Source: Emcibacteraceae bacterium (lineage in GTDB: Bacteria > Pseudomonadota > Alphaproteobacteria > Sphingomonadales > Emcibacteraceae). From it: 64,000 nt of DNA. The notes below the pieces were generated by a model, which saw nothing but the letters and a program-made list of their open reading frames with translations, did no database searches and was not told the origin of the DNA. Shown here in pieces: positions 1 to 9,006 of this stretch. Each line of letters begins with the position of its first letter. The stretch's first letter is position 1. The translations under genes and the position numbers were made by a program. The DNA is taken from positions 124,001 through 188,000 of the forward strand of contig JAJFIR010000036.1 in assembly GCA_021774795.1 (NCBI GenBank), written 5' to 3'.

Positions 1-2011
1 GGTTTTTACTGCTGTTACGGCCGCTAAAAAAGCAAAAGCAGGCATCGATTTCTTCCCTCTCACAGTAAATTATCAAGAAAAAGCATACGCCGCCGGTAAA
101 ATACCAGGCGGTTTTTTTAAGCGTGAAGCACGTCCTTCTGAGGCAGAAATACTTATCTGTCGCCTCATTGATCGTCCGATCCGCCCGCTTTTTGTATCAA
201 GTTTTAAAAATGAAACACAAGTGTCTTGTACTGTCATGAGCCATGACCTTGAAAATCAGGCAGATATTGTTGCGATAATAGGAACTAGTGCAGCACTTAC
301 CTTATCGGGTCTTCCATTTATGGGGCCAATAGCCGGTGTCCGCGTTGGATATATAGACGGTGAATATGTACTTAACCCAACAGATGAGGATCTCGAAAAA
401 TCAGATCTGGACCTTGTTGTCGCGGGTACAAGAGATGCGGTTCTTATGGTTGAATCGCAAGCCAGCGAACTATCCGAAGATATAATGCTTGGCGCAGTGA
501 TGTATGGTCACGAGCAAATGCAAGTTGTTATTGATGCGATTATAGAACTTGCAGAAGTAGCAGCAAAAGACCCTATTGAGCTTCCAGAAGAGGAAGATAA
601 TAGTGCGCTGATCGCGGATATTAAGAAAATGGCAGAGGGCGGCCTTCGTGATGCATACGGCGAAACGGACAAGCAAACGCGCGTTGGGAAAATTTCCGAA
701 GTAAAAGACGCCGTAAAAGAAAAATTTGTTGAAGACGGTGACGAAGCAAAAAGTATTCTTGTCGGCGGTATTTTAAAAGATGTAGAAAAAGGCATTGTTC
801 GCGGGGACATCATTAAAACCGGTAAACGAATTGATGGCCGTGCGCTGGATACGGTTCGTGCTGTCGTTGGCGAAGTGAATATTTTGCCCCGTACGCATGG
901 CTCGGCTCTTTTTACACGCGGTGAGACACAATCAATTTGTGTAACTACACTCGGTACGGGCGATGACGAACAATTTATCGATGCGTTAACCGGCACTTAT
1001 AAAGAAAACTTTATGCTTCATTATAATTTCCCTCCTTATTCTGTAGGTGAAGTCGGGCGTTCCGGGTTTACGAGCCGACGTGAAGTCGGACATGGTAAAC
1101 TTGCATGGCGTGCGGTGAAGGCTGTTCTCCCAGAAAAGGATGATTTTCCCTATACAATCAGAATTGTGTCCGAAATAACAGAATCAAATGGCTCTTCTTC
1201 TATGGCAACGGTGTGTGGTGCATCACTTTCCATGATGGATGCCGGTGTTCCAATTTCGAGGCCTGTCTCAGGTATCGCGATGGGTCTGATCAAAGAAGGC
1301 GATGATTATGCGGTTCTTTCTGATATCCTTGGTGACGAAGATCACTTAGGTGATATGGATTTCAAAGTAGCAGGTACGACCGAAGGTATTACCTCACTTC
1401 AAATGGATATCAAAATTACGGGGATCACGAAGGACATCATGGAGGCAGCACTCAACCAAGCAAAAGGCGGGCGCGCTACTATCCTTAGTGAAATGAATAA
1501 AGCGCTTGATACTGCACGTGAAGAAATGAACGAGCATGCTCCGCGTATCGAAACCATACAAGTAAAGAAAGATAAAATTCGTGAAATTATTGGTACCGGG
1601 GGTAAGGTAATTCGTGAAATTTGTGAAGTTACTGGTGCTAAAGTTGATATTGATGATGACGGCGTGGTAAAAGTATCTTCATCTGATGGTATTGCAATCA
1701 AAGCGGCACTCGACTGGATCAACGGAATAGTTGCTGAGCCAGAAGTTGGCAAAACATACGAGGGAAAAGTTGTTAAAACTGTGGACTTCGGTGCTTTCGT
1801 TAATTTCTTGGGTAGCAAAGATGGCTTGGTTCATATCAGCGAACTTGCGAACGAACGGGTTAAGCAGGTAACCGATGTTGTTAAAGAGGGCGAAACTGTT
1901 AAAGTTAAAGTCCTTGGTGTGGATGACCGCGGAAAAGTCCGGTTAAGTATAAAAGCCGTTCTTGCCGATGAAGCCAGGGGTGATGATGAAGCTGAGAAAG
2001 AAGAAAGTTAG
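1..2011 (+). CDS. pnp: Polyribonucleotide nucleotidyltransferase (PNPase), 5' partial
   Basis: 3'-5' phosphorolytic exoribonuclease of mRNA decay. The reading frame is open from base 2 with no start codon, so the gene begins before the window; about 669 residues are visible of a family length near 700-710, so only some 40 N-terminal residues are missing. Visible in order: the end of the first RNase PH domain ([22 protein letters not shown]), the alpha-helical linker, the second RNase PH domain ([42 protein letters not shown]), a KH domain with [12 protein letters not shown] and an S1 domain ([15 protein letters not shown]). The GTG at 221 is an internal valine, not a start. The acidic C-terminal tail is short. 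In this class the gene upstream is usually rpsO, which lies outside the window. Confidence 0.97.
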   Translation, partial: VFTAVTAAKKAKAGIDFFPLTVNYQEKAYAAGKIPGGFFKREARPSEAEILICRLIDRPIRPLFVSSFKNETQVSCTVMSHDLENQADIVAIIGTSAALTLSGLPFMGPIAGVRVGYIDGEYVLNPTDEDLEKSDLDLVVAGTRDAVLMVESQASELSEDIMLGAVMYGHEQMQVVIDAIIELAEVAAKDPIELPEEEDNSALIADIKKMAEGGLRDAYGETDKQTRVGKISEVKDAVKEKFVEDGDEAKSILVGGILKDVEKGIVRGDIIKTGKRIDGRALDTVRAVVGEVNILPRTHGSALFTRGETQSICVTTLGTGDDEQFIDALTGTYKENFMLHYNFPPYSVGEVGRSGFTSRREVGHGKLAWRAVKAVLPEKDDFPYTIRIVSEITESNGSSSMATVCGASLSMMDAGVPISRPVSGIAMGLIKEGDDYAVLSDILGDEDHLGDMDFKVAGTTEGITSLQMDIKITGITKDIMEAALNQAKGGRATILSEMNKALDTAREEMNEHAPRIETIQVKKDKIREIIGTGGKVIREICEVTGAKVDIDDDGVVKVSSSDGIAIKAALDWINGIVAEPEVGKTYEGKVVKTVDFGAFVNFLGSKDGLVHISELANERVKQVTDVVKEGETVKVKVLGVDDRGKVRLSIKAVLADEARGDDEAEKEES

Positions 2012-2067
2012 TCATTACTCAACTAGTATTGTGTAACCGGATGTGTATTTGGGGCTGCTCATTCGGA

Positions 2068-2087
2068 CCGCAAATGTAAATTTGCGG
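2068..2087 (+). promoter_or_regulatory. Stem-loop just upstream of the ribosome binding site of the next gene
   Basis: A perfect 8-bp stem (CCGCAAAT / ATTTGCGG) closes a GTAA tetraloop between pnp and the flavoprotein gene. It ends two bases before the Shine-Dalgarno AAGGGA (2090-2095), 12 bases before the ATG at 2100. No T-run follows, so it is not a standard intrinsic terminator. It could be an RNA-stability or processing element at the pnp 3' end, or a translational control hairpin; the sequence alone does not decide. Confidence 0.55.
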
Positions 2088-2099
2088 CGAAGGGATAAC

Positions 2100-3503
2100 A
2101 TGAAAGCTTTGAATTCATTAAACATATCGGGACGCGACGTTCTTCCTTTGGTAGAGGGGGGAAAGGGCATTTCGGCGACCAACGGGGCGAGTGCCGGGGC
2201 GTGGGCTGCGGCAGGTGGTGTGGGAACCGTATCTTGCGTAAACGCCGACAATTTTGATGAAGACGGTGAAGTTATTCCACAAATTTATCACGGGAAAACC
2301 CGAACAGAACGCCACGCAGAACTAATTCAGTACGGTATAGACGGCGGCATTCGACAAGTCAGAGATGCGCATGACATTGCGGGCGGTAAAGGCCGCATCC
2401 ACATTAATGTATTATGGGAAATGGGGGGAGCGGAGCCAGTATTGGAAGGCGTTCTCAACGAAACCAAAGGATTGGTCGACGGAATTACCTGCGGCGCAGG
2501 GATGCCCTACAAATTAAGTGAAATTGCCGCAAATCATAAGGTATTTTTCTATCCAATTATATCGTCAGCGCGCGCTTTTGGAATTTTATGGAAACGCGCG
2601 TATAAAAATTATGGTGAATGGTTAGGCGGGGTTGTTTATGAAGATCCGTGGCTTGCCGGAGGCCATAATGGGTTATCAAATGCAGAAGACCCGAGAGCAC
2701 CTCAGGAACCGTATCCGCGTGTCGCGGCACTTCGTATGATGATGAATAAATTCGGGCTGGAACATGTTCCAATTATCATGGCCGGAGGTGTTTGGTACCT
2801 TCGGGACTGGGAACACTGGCTTGATAATCCTGAAATTGGTCTTATCGCTTTCCAATATGGAACTAGGCCATTGCTCACAAAGGAAAGCCCGATCCCGCAA
2901 GGGTGGAAAGATAGGCTAACTGCTTTGAGTGAGGGTGATATCTTGCTCCATCGGTTTAGCCCAACAGGATTTTATTCATCCGCTGTGCGCAACGATTTAT
3001 TACGTGAACTCGAAGGCCGTAGCGAACGGCAAGTTGAGTTTCGCCGTAAAAGTGGTGTCGATGAACTATTCAATACTGAGGTCGTTGTTGGGAAAAAGAA
3101 ATACTTCGTTAAGAAAGCTGACAAAGCTAGCGTTTTGAGCTGGGTTGAGCAGGGGTTTGGCGAAAGCATGAGAACACCTGATGACACGTTGATCTTTGTT
3201 GAAGCAGATAATGCAGCTAGCATTCGTACGGATCAGAAAAACTGCATGGGTTGTTTGAGCCAATGTAAATTTTCAAACTGGTCGGAAAATCCCGACACTA
3301 ATTATTCTACGGGTAGGGGGGCGGACCCACGCAGTTTTTGTATTCAAAAATCGTTGATGGATATAGCGCATGGAGCATCCCTGGATACAAACTTGATGTT
3401 TGCCGGCCATAGTGCATTTAATTTCGCCACAGACCCTTTTTATAGCAATGGATTTATTCCGTCTGTAAAAGAACTTATGGAAAGAATAATTGCCGGTGAT
3501 TAA
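2100..3503 (+). CDS. Nitronate monooxygenase / 2-nitropropane dioxygenase-like flavoprotein
   Basis: FMN-dependent TIM-barrel oxidoreductase of the NMO family. Family marks are the GGH with the likely catalytic His at residue 189, AGGVWYLRD (phosphate-binding region) and QYGTRPLLTKES, which match the FMN-site strands of NMO/FabK proteins. The 467-residue product is longer than a typical NMO. It carries a C-terminal cysteine-rich stretch (CMGCLSQC, then a further Cys about 28 residues later) that could bind a metal or cluster. The start is set at ATG 2100 because AAGGGA lies 4 bases upstream; a GTG at 2043 would place a hairpin inside the coding region. It follows pnp by 88 bases in the same direction. 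The true substrate is unknown; an enoyl-ACP reductase (FabK) role is a less likely alternative. Confidence 0.82.
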   Translation: MKALNSLNISGRDVLPLVEGGKGISATNGASAGAWAAAGGVGTVSCVNADNFDEDGEVIPQIYHGKTRTERHAELIQYGIDGGIRQVRDAHDIAGGKGRIHINVLWEMGGAEPVLEGVLNETKGLVDGITCGAGMPYKLSEIAANHKVFFYPIISSARAFGILWKRAYKNYGEWLGGVVYEDPWLAGGHNGLSNAEDPRAPQEPYPRVAALRMMMNKFGLEHVPIIMAGGVWYLRDWEHWLDNPEIGLIAFQYGTRPLLTKESPIPQGWKDRLTALSEGDILLHRFSPTGFYSSAVRNDLLRELEGRSERQVEFRRKSGVDELFNTEVVVGKKKYFVKKADKASVLSWVEQGFGESMRTPDDTLIFVEADNAASIRTDQKNCMGCLSQCKFSNWSENPDTNYSTGRGADPRSFCIQKSLMDIAHGASLDTNLMFAGHSAFNFATDPFYSNGFIPSVKELMERIIAGD

Positions 3504-3584
3504 TGAATTATCAGCTAGCTTGCTAAAAACTCCTTTAAAGTGTAATATGCGGGCCACAATAACGAATTATTTAAGAAGCGAGTG

Positions 3585-4001
3585 ATGACTAGACCATATT
3601 CAAAAGCGTTAAGGTGTTTACAAGAGGTTGGCTTGCGGCCGACCCGGCAACGCTTGGCTTTAACCAAATTGTTATTCGATAATAACGATCGTCATATCAC
3701 AGCAGAACTATTGCATCACGAGGTAAATGAAGCAGGAGCCAAAGTTTCATTGGCGACTATTTACAATACTTTACACCAATTTACTGATGCAGGGCTTTTG
3801 AAAGAAGTTATTGTTGATTCAAGCCGTACATATTTTGATACAAACGTTAGTGATCATCATCATATTTATTTTAAGGATGATGAGGAACTTCAAGATATTA
3901 GTAGTGATGAATTGGTAATCAAGTCGTTACCGTCGGTGCCGGAAGGCAAAAAGATTAGCGGCGTTAGCGTTGTGGTTCACATGGAAAATAAAGCTGACTA
4001 A
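3585..4001 (+). CDS. irr: Irr-type iron response regulator (Fur family)
   Basis: Winged-helix Fur-family repressor/activator. The DNA-binding helix region reads LRPTRQRLALTKLLF and VSLATIYNTLHQF, followed by the dimerisation part with FDTNVSDHHHIYF; the triple His at residues 91-93 is the heme- and metal-binding signature that separates Irr from Fur, Zur and Mur. In alphaproteobacteria Irr controls iron and heme genes and is tied to heme status. The N-terminal heme-regulatory Cys-Pro motif known from Bradyrhizobium Irr is absent, as in many other Irr proteins. The start may be GTG 3582 or ATG 3585; ATG is preferred. Its TAA overlaps the stop of the convergent SH3-domain gene. Confidence 0.9.
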   Translation: MTRPYSKALRCLQEVGLRPTRQRLALTKLLFDNNDRHITAELLHHEVNEAGAKVSLATIYNTLHQFTDAGLLKEVIVDSSRTYFDTNVSDHHHIYFKDDEELQDISSDELVIKSLPSVPEGKKISGVSVVVHMENKAD

Positions 4002-4522
4002 TCAAACTCTTCTTGCTCAAGTACACCCCAGATACCGTCCTGCTTTATCCAGCCGTTAAATCCACCAATTTCCATCTCACACCATATCTTTTCGCACTTT
4101 ACCAATGTTCCTAGAACATCTTCTTCAGCAATAATCGTTACTCTATCATTCTGGTCGGGCGATCTTACAAGATCTTGAGTTTTATTAATAATAACGGCAC
4201 TTCGTCGCAACGATAATAGAGACCGTAAAATCCAGCCAGTTGTTTGATCTACATCTACGACCTTCCGCCAGTTACCATATTCAGCAATGACTTTAAGAGG
4301 GTAGTTTTCTTTAAGGTAGATCCAGTCAATGGGATATTCTCGGCCTGGCCCGGTACGCATATTGGTTATGTCATTGGCTAAAGTCATGAAGCGGGGTATT
4401 GGATATCCGGATGCCCCAATCGTTGTTTTTTCAGTGGTGGTACTATTTGCGAAGGGTGTAAATAAGCAACCGTACAGAAAAAAATTCAGAATGATAAATA
4501 GTGTTTTAGAAGGGATTTTCAT
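3998..4522 (-). CDS. Exported SH3-domain protein (COG3807-like)
   Basis: 174 residues with an N-terminal hydrophobic segment (about residues 7-27) that looks like a signal peptide; an LYGC sequence inside it is a poor match to a lipobox. Two bacterial SH3-like repeats follow: the first with NMRTGPGREYPIDW and GWILRSLLS, the second with LVRSPDQND and GWIKQDGIWG. Such proteins are periplasmic and are thought to bind peptidoglycan or partner proteins; no enzymatic residues are seen. In many alphaproteobacteria this gene sits divergently next to a D-2-hydroxyacid dehydrogenase gene, exactly as here (4632 onward). It is convergent with irr, the two stop codons sharing bases. Confidence 0.8.
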   Translation of the reverse strand: MKIPSKTLFIILNFFLYGCLFTPFANSTTTEKTTIGASGYPIPRFMTLANDITNMRTGPGREYPIDWIYLKENYPLKVIAEYGNWRKVVDVDQTTGWILRSLLSLRRSAVIINKTQDLVRSPDQNDRVTIIAEEDVLGTLVKCEKIWCEMEIGGFNGWIKQDGIWGVLEQEEFD

Positions 4523-4631
4523 AACAGTAATTTATGGATACTTAATCGCAATTCGTCAAGATGCGTTTTTCATTTGTCACGGCGTATAACGCTAAATATA
4601 ATAAAATACCCTTTGTTTATGAGATGATGGA

Positions 4632-5612
4632 ATGCCAGAAAATACCCCCCTTGTAATTTTAACCCGAAAACTGCCAGACAGTGTGGAAGCTCAATTGAGC
4701 AGGCTTTTTGATGTTCGTCTAAATCAGGACGATCATGTTTTTTCAAGAGAGGAACTTGTATTGGCTGCGAATGAAGCCGATGTCTTAGTGTCCACAGTAT
4801 CCGATCAATTGACTTCTGAAATTCTATCAAACGCGGGAAACGATCTGAAACTGATAGCAAACTATGGTGTAGGCATTGATCATATCGATTTAAATGCTGC
4901 GAGAAATAAACTAATTACTGTGACAAACACGCCCGGAGTTCTTACTGATGATACCGCTGATATGGCGATGGCTCTACTTCTTGCAACCGCGCGGAGGTTA
5001 AGTGAAGGAGAGCAAAACCTGAGAAACGACGATTGGAAGGGATGGGCTCCTACGGGGATGCTGGGCACTCGGCTTGGAGGAAAAAACCTTGGAATAGTTG
5101 GGATGGGTCGTATCGGACGAGCCGTTGCAAAGCGAGCAATGGCTTTTGGGCTTTCAATTCATTATCACAACAGAAGTCAGATAGACCAAATCACTGAAAA
5201 TAGTTTAAATGCTACCTATTGGCAAAGCTTGGATCAAATGTTGGCTCAAATGGACTTTGTTTCATTAAATTGCCCACATACACCACAAACACATCATTTA
5301 ATTTCCGCACGGCGGCTTAAACTGTTAAAAAATCATGCCATTATCATCAACACGGCTCGCGGTGATGTGATTGATGAGCAGGCCATGATTTCAGCACTTC
5401 AAGCAGGTGAGATTAAAGGCGCAGGTCTGGATGTTTTTGAAAATGAACCCAACATTGACAAACGATTATTCGAGCTGACAAACGTAGTTATTGCGCCGCA
5501 TATGGGCTCAGCGACTACTGAGGCTCGTGCGGCCATGGGGGAGAAAGTGCTTATAAACATAAAAACATTTGTCGACGGGCACAGCCCCCCTGACCGAGTC
5601 ATTGCGGATTGA
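4632..5612 (+). CDS. D-2-hydroxyacid dehydrogenase (glyoxylate/hydroxypyruvate reductase type)
   Basis: NAD(P)-dependent D-isomer 2-hydroxyacid dehydrogenase of 326 residues. The Rossmann loop is GMGRIG at 158-163. The catalytic triad is visible as R243 in NTARGD, E272 in DVFENEP and H290 in APHMGSAT. The substrate-side N-terminal domain has NYGVGIDHID. Family members reduce glyoxylate, hydroxypyruvate or related 2-keto acids; the exact substrate cannot be read. The gene diverges from the SH3 gene across about 109 bases. Confidence 0.88.
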   Translation: MPENTPLVILTRKLPDSVEAQLSRLFDVRLNQDDHVFSREELVLAANEADVLVSTVSDQLTSEILSNAGNDLKLIANYGVGIDHIDLNAARNKLITVTNTPGVLTDDTADMAMALLLATARRLSEGEQNLRNDDWKGWAPTGMLGTRLGGKNLGIVGMGRIGRAVAKRAMAFGLSIHYHNRSQIDQITENSLNATYWQSLDQMLAQMDFVSLNCPHTPQTHHLISARRLKLLKNHAIIINTARGDVIDEQAMISALQAGEIKGAGLDVFENEPNIDKRLFELTNVVIAPHMGSATTEARAAMGEKVLINIKTFVDGHSPPDRVIAD

Positions 5613-5628
5613 CTATAAACATCTGCGA

Positions 5629-6048
5629 TCATTGTAGGTCACTCTCAACCCATCCATGCCGTGCTTCGATAGAGAAGAGTAATTTTTTGGAATAAAATTT
5701 AAACGGGTAATGCTTTGATCCGATTTCACCATCTATTAATCGGTGGCAGGCCTTTACAAAATCATATTCATTTTTCAGAGAGCTAATATATTTCTTTATA
5801 TTATATAGATAAAATAGGGTCAGGGTGTGATGGTACCCTTCATCATCAGTATTCGGGGTGCCCGTTGCTTCGTTATAAGTCCGGATGACTTTTGGCATAT
5901 CCCTAATAACTTTTTCCAGATCATAGCGATGTAGCAGGCAAAAGCCTGCAGTTAAATGTGCCGCGTGGGTCCATTCGGACCTGGGTAAGCTTCGATCCAA
6001 TAATCGGTCAGTTAATGTTTCAATCTCACGTCTAGTTTTGTAAATCAT
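5629..6048 (-). CDS. Conserved protein of unknown function
   Basis: About 139 residues from the ATG at 6048 (an upstream in-frame start at 6102 would add 18 residues that read like untranslated sequence). I do not recognise a characterised family. The distinctive part is WTHAAHLTAGFCLL, then YNEATGTPNTDDEGYHHTLTLF: two His-rich motifs spaced as in a metal- or ligand-binding helical protein. I recall similar uncharacterised proteins in diverse bacteria, but this is memory and not a search. No signal peptide or membrane segment from the chosen start. It lies convergent with the hydroxyacid dehydrogenase, 16 bases away. Confidence 0.65.
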   Translation of the reverse strand: MIYKTRREIETLTDRLLDRSLPRSEWTHAAHLTAGFCLLHRYDLEKVIRDMPKVIRTYNEATGTPNTDDEGYHHTLTLFYLYNIKKYISSLKNEYDFVKACHRLIDGEIGSKHYPFKFYSKKLLFSIEARHGWVESDLQ

Positions 6049-6090
6049 TGTTTTTCTCTGTTTAAATGGAAGTTTAGACAAGCAAAAGCA

Positions 6091-6113
6091 ACACGCCAAC
6101 ATCTTTGGCGTGT
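6091..6113 (-). terminator. Candidate hairpin terminator downstream of the moeB operon
   Basis: A perfect 9-bp stem (ACACGCCAA / TTGGCGTGT) with a 5-base loop, read on the minus strand about 190 bases after the moeB stop and just before the next minus-strand gene. The tract after the stem on the minus strand is TGCTTTTGC, a weak U-rich stretch, so efficiency is doubtful. It could equally act in the 5' leader of the gene at 6048. Confidence 0.4.
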
Positions 6114-6301
6114 ACAGATCACAAAAAAACCAGATGTTAGCTTGTTATTTTACTGGATTGTCTGTTGTTGGAAAATTGCGCGCGAAATTGTCTTACTGAA
6201 AGTAAGGTCAATATAGGTATGGTTGGTTTTTAATTTCATAACTTTTCCATATAGCGCGCGCAGAACATATGAGTGGTCGACCGGAAAGTCAATGATTTAA
6301 A

Positions 6302-7048
6302 TCAATTGCAATATCTGCATCCGGGATCTTTCGGTAATTTAATAGTACGACTAGTTGCGCTAAGAGCGTCATAAATCAATAGTTTCCCCGCTAAACTGAC
6401 ACCAAGGTTCAAGATTTCCTTCAACACTTCTATGGCTTGCATTGTACCGACAACACCCGCGACGGCACCAAGAATTCCGGCCTCTGCACAGCTTAATACC
6501 CCATTAGGGTGATCAGGGACGAGGCAGCGGTAGCACGGCAGCGCGCTATCATATCCTTTAAATGTTGCAAGTTGACCGTCAAATTGGCTAAGGGCACCGG
6601 AAATTAGGGGTTTTTTATATTTTATACAAAGATCATTGATCAAAAAACGTGTCGTGAAATTATCGCAACCATCAGCTATGATGCCATAAGATTTAATAAT
6701 GTCTTCGGCGTTATCTTCGGTGAGGCGTTCTGCATATGCATGAACATTTATGTCCGGATTGATTTTGGAAATCATACTCTTTGCGCTAGCGACTTTTTCG
6801 CTGCCAAGCGATTCAGTCATATGGATTATCTGACGTTGCAAATTACTTAAATCAACAGTGTCATCATCAATTATGCCGATCGTCCCCACACCCGCAGCGG
6901 CAAGATACATGAGCAGTGGGCTGCCCAAACCACCAGCGCCGATGACGAGCACGCTTGCCTTCATTAGCTTTTGTTGACCGTGTCCGCCCACCTCTTTTAA
7001 AATAATGTGACGGGCATAGCGTTCTAATTGGTCATCACTCAGGCTCAT
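6302..7048 (-). CDS. moeB: E1-like adenylyltransferase (MoeB/ThiF/HesA family)
   Basis: Activates the C-terminus of a small beta-grasp sulfur carrier (MoaD or ThiS) by adenylation. 248 residues, the normal MoeB length. Visible: nucleotide loop GAGGLG at 37-42, NLQRQ (arginine finger region) near 70, the zinc ligands CYRC at 172-175 and CRYC at 244-247, and Cys187 in the loop VLSCAEAG, the position of the conserved non-zinc Cys of MoeB. No rhodanese domain is attached. Its start overlaps the end of the small ORF upstream by 14 bases, so the two are translationally coupled. No moaD, moaE or thiS gene is near, so it may serve carriers encoded elsewhere, or the neighbour. Confidence 0.88.
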   Translation of the reverse strand: MSLSDDQLERYARHIILKEVGGHGQQKLMKASVLVIGAGGLGSPLLMYLAAAGVGTIGIIDDDTVDLSNLQRQIIHMTESLGSEKVASAKSMISKINPDINVHAYAERLTEDNAEDIIKSYGIIADGCDNFTTRFLINDLCIKYKKPLISGALSQFDGQLATFKGYDSALPCYRCLVPDHPNGVLSCAEAGILGAVAGVVGTMQAIEVLKEILNLGVSLAGKLLIYDALSATSRTIKLPKDPGCRYCN

Positions 7049-7292
7049 TTGTATCTTCTATAATTTCAATATCGTTGAGCGCATTTTCGTCATAAGCTGG
7101 TGTAATAATATATGACGCGCCGGGGGTCACATTGAAATCTTCCGGTTTTTCGATTTCCTTATCGTTACAAAAAACACTGAATTCATCGTACCCAACCGAA
7201 TGAGCTTCAGCGATTATTCGCTCAATGGTCAGTTCGTCTGCCGAAATAGTACTTTCACCACCGGCGACAATTAAAGTAACACTATCCGTCAT
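7035..7292 (-). CDS. Small acidic protein of unknown function, possible ThiS-like beta-grasp fold
   Basis: 85 residues, very acidic, no signal peptide, no cysteine pair. I do not recognise a named family. By eye it reads strand (VTLIVAG), strand (ESTISA), helix ([15 protein letters not shown]), strand ([13 protein letters not shown]), then V[14 protein letters not shown]; this order and the late glycine followed by a hydrophobic strand resemble ThiS/MoaD-type ubiquitin-like proteins. The C-terminus is an acidic tail ending NEPE and lacks the Gly-Gly needed for E1 activation. The start overlaps the dut stop by 4 bases (ATGA) and its end overlaps moeB by 14, so it is a true gene in a tightly coupled operon. 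The fold call is inference. Confidence 0.75.
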   Translation of the reverse strand: MTDSVTLIVAGGESTISADELTIERIIAEAHSVGYDEFSVFCNDKEIEKPEDFNVTPGASYIITPAYDENALNDIEIIEDTNEPE

Positions 7293-7744
7293 GTCGCTAC
7301 TCCCGTTGATCCGAAACCGCCTTCACCGCGCGACGTTTCCTCAAGAGTATCACATATATTCCAGCCAATCTGGGTAACAGGCGCAACAACCATTTGTGCA
7401 ATACGCATGCCGCGGGATATAGTGAAATCTTCGTCTCCATGGTTTATAAGAATAACTTTTACTTCTCCGCGGTAATCAGCATCGATAGTGCCGGGTGAAT
7501 TCAGGACGGTCACACCATTTTTCCATGCAATTCCTGACCTTGGCCTCACCTGTGCTTCAAACCCATCGGCAAGAGCCATCGCAAATCCGGTAGGGACAAG
7601 CATCCGTTGACCAGCTTTAAGGATAGTTTCTTCATTCGCAGGCAGCGCTGCCATCAAGTCCATTCCTGCACTATTTGTCGTTTCATATTCTGGCAATTTC
7701 AAACCTTCCCCGTGGGGTAGTATCTGTATCACTACAGTTGTCAT
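7289..7744 (-). CDS. dut: Deoxyuridine 5'-triphosphate nucleotidohydrolase (dUTPase)
   Basis: Trimeric dUTPase that turns dUTP into dUMP plus pyrophosphate, keeping uracil out of DNA and feeding dTMP synthesis. 151 residues, family-typical. All five motifs are visible: [37 protein letters not shown] and the C-terminal arm [10 protein letters not shown]. Its ATG overlaps the coaBC stop (ATGA), and its own stop overlaps the next gene in the same way, an arrangement common to alphaproteobacterial coaBC-dut operons. Confidence 0.97.
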   Translation of the reverse strand: MTTVVIQILPHGEGLKLPEYETTNSAGMDLMAALPANEETILKAGQRMLVPTGFAMALADGFEAQVRPRSGIAWKNGVTVLNSPGTIDADYRGEVKVILINHGDEDFTISRGMRIAQMVVAPVTQIGWNICDTLEETSRGEGGFGSTGVAT

Positions 7745-8958
7745 TTGTTATCCTTAAAAAAGTCTTCTATTTGCTTTGCTAATTGTTGCGCAACTTCCAC
7801 TTTACTTTGATACGGCCACTCCGAAACACCTTCCTTAGTAACGATTTGCACTTGATTTCGATCACCGCCCATAACATCGCCAGAAATATCATTTGCGACA
7901 ATCCAGTCGCAGCCCTTATTTTCTAATTTGTTCTGCGCGTGGTTGGTGACATTTTCGGTCTCTGCCGCGAAGCCAATAACAAGTCGCGGTCGATGTTCTT
8001 TGTGATTTGATATGGACTTTAGTATATCCGGATTCTCGATCAGTTCTAACGTCGGAATTGCTCCGGGGCGTTTTTTTATTTTTTGCCTTTGTGGATTATT
8101 AACGTGCCAGTCGGCCACGGCTGCCACACAGACCACACCATCAGCAGGGAGACTATTTTCGGTCGCCTCCATCATTTCTCTTGCCGAGGTTACGTTTAAT
8201 ATCCTTATTCCGGCAGGAGGTTCGAGATTTGTTGGTCCCGAAACCAATGTTACATTAGCACCGTAGTCGCGCAACGCTTTCGCAATCGCATACCCTTGTT
8301 TGCCCGAAGAGTGGTTTGCAAGATAACGAACAGGGTCGATCGCTTCATATGTCGGGCCGGCGGTTACCGTAAAACTTTTCCCTTTTAAGAGGTTACTATT
8401 TTCTGAGCTCAAAAAAAAAGCTTCGATATTCGATATAATTTCATCTACTTCTGCTAGGCGCCCGGTACCAACTTCGCCGCAGGCTAGGTCTCCGTCCGCA
8501 GGTGGGATAATCAGTGTCCCACGCTCTTTTAAAACATTGAGATTATGTTGCGTCGCGGGATGTCCCCACATTTGGCTATTCATCGTTGGGGCAATCATCA
8601 CAGGCTTATTTGTTGCCAGTAAAGTGGTAGTGGCCAAATTATCGGAAATGCCATTTGCCATTTTTGCCATCATGTTTGCGGTCGCGGGCGCCACTAATAT
8701 TAAATCATTTTCCCGTGACAATCTAATATGTCCCATTTCCGCTTCATCGGTTAATGAGAAAAGGTCTTGGTAAACTTTATTTTCGGTGAGGCTGCTTAGA
8801 GAAAGGGGGGTAACGAACTTACCACCACCACCGGTAAGCACCGCTTGAATTTCGACACCGCGCTCTTTTAAACGCCTTATAAGATCAAGACATTTATAGG
8901 CGGCGATGCCGCCGCCAATTATCAGGAGTAACTTTCTATTTTCTAAAATGTCTGCCAA
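7741..8958 (-). CDS. coaBC: Bifunctional phosphopantothenoylcysteine decarboxylase / phosphopantothenate-cysteine ligase
   Basis: Two consecutive steps of coenzyme A synthesis. 405 residues. N-terminal CoaC flavoprotein domain: [16 protein letters not shown], catalytic His in the [18 protein letters not shown] region, substrate motif [10 protein letters not shown], and [13 protein letters not shown]-terminal CoaB ligase domain: [30 protein letters not shown], and the late VIGFAAET plus WIVANDIS. Same-strand with ubiB upstream (48 bases) and overlapping dut downstream by 4 bases. Confidence 0.97.
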   Translation of the reverse strand: MADILENRKLLLIIGGGIAAYKCLDLIRRLKERGVEIQAVLTGGGGKFVTPLSLSSLTENKVYQDLFSLTDEAEMGHIRLSRENDLILVAPATANMMAKMANGISDNLATTTLLATNKPVMIAPTMNSQMWGHPATQHNLNVLKERGTLIIPPADGDLACGEVGTGRLAEVDEIISNIEAFFLSSENSNLLKGKSFTVTAGPTYEAIDPVRYLANHSSGKQGYAIAKALRDYGANVTLVSGPTNLEPPAGIRILNVTSAREMMEATENSLPADGVVCVAAVADWHVNNPQRQKIKKRPGAIPTLELIENPDILKSISNHKEHRPRLVIGFAAETENVTNHAQNKLENKGCDWIVANDISGDVMGGDRNQVQIVTKEGVSEWPYQSKVEVAQQLAKQIEDFFKDNK

Positions 8959-9006
8959 TGAATGGCCCTTTGCCGTTATAATCTATTTAAAGATAATCAC
9001 ACAAGT

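Noticed and set aside
508-996. Minus-strand reading frame of 162 codons inside pnp
   Set aside because: Mirror of the pnp codon phase with low-complexity Ser/Pro/Ile translation and no ribosome-binding site; pnp is clearly coding here.
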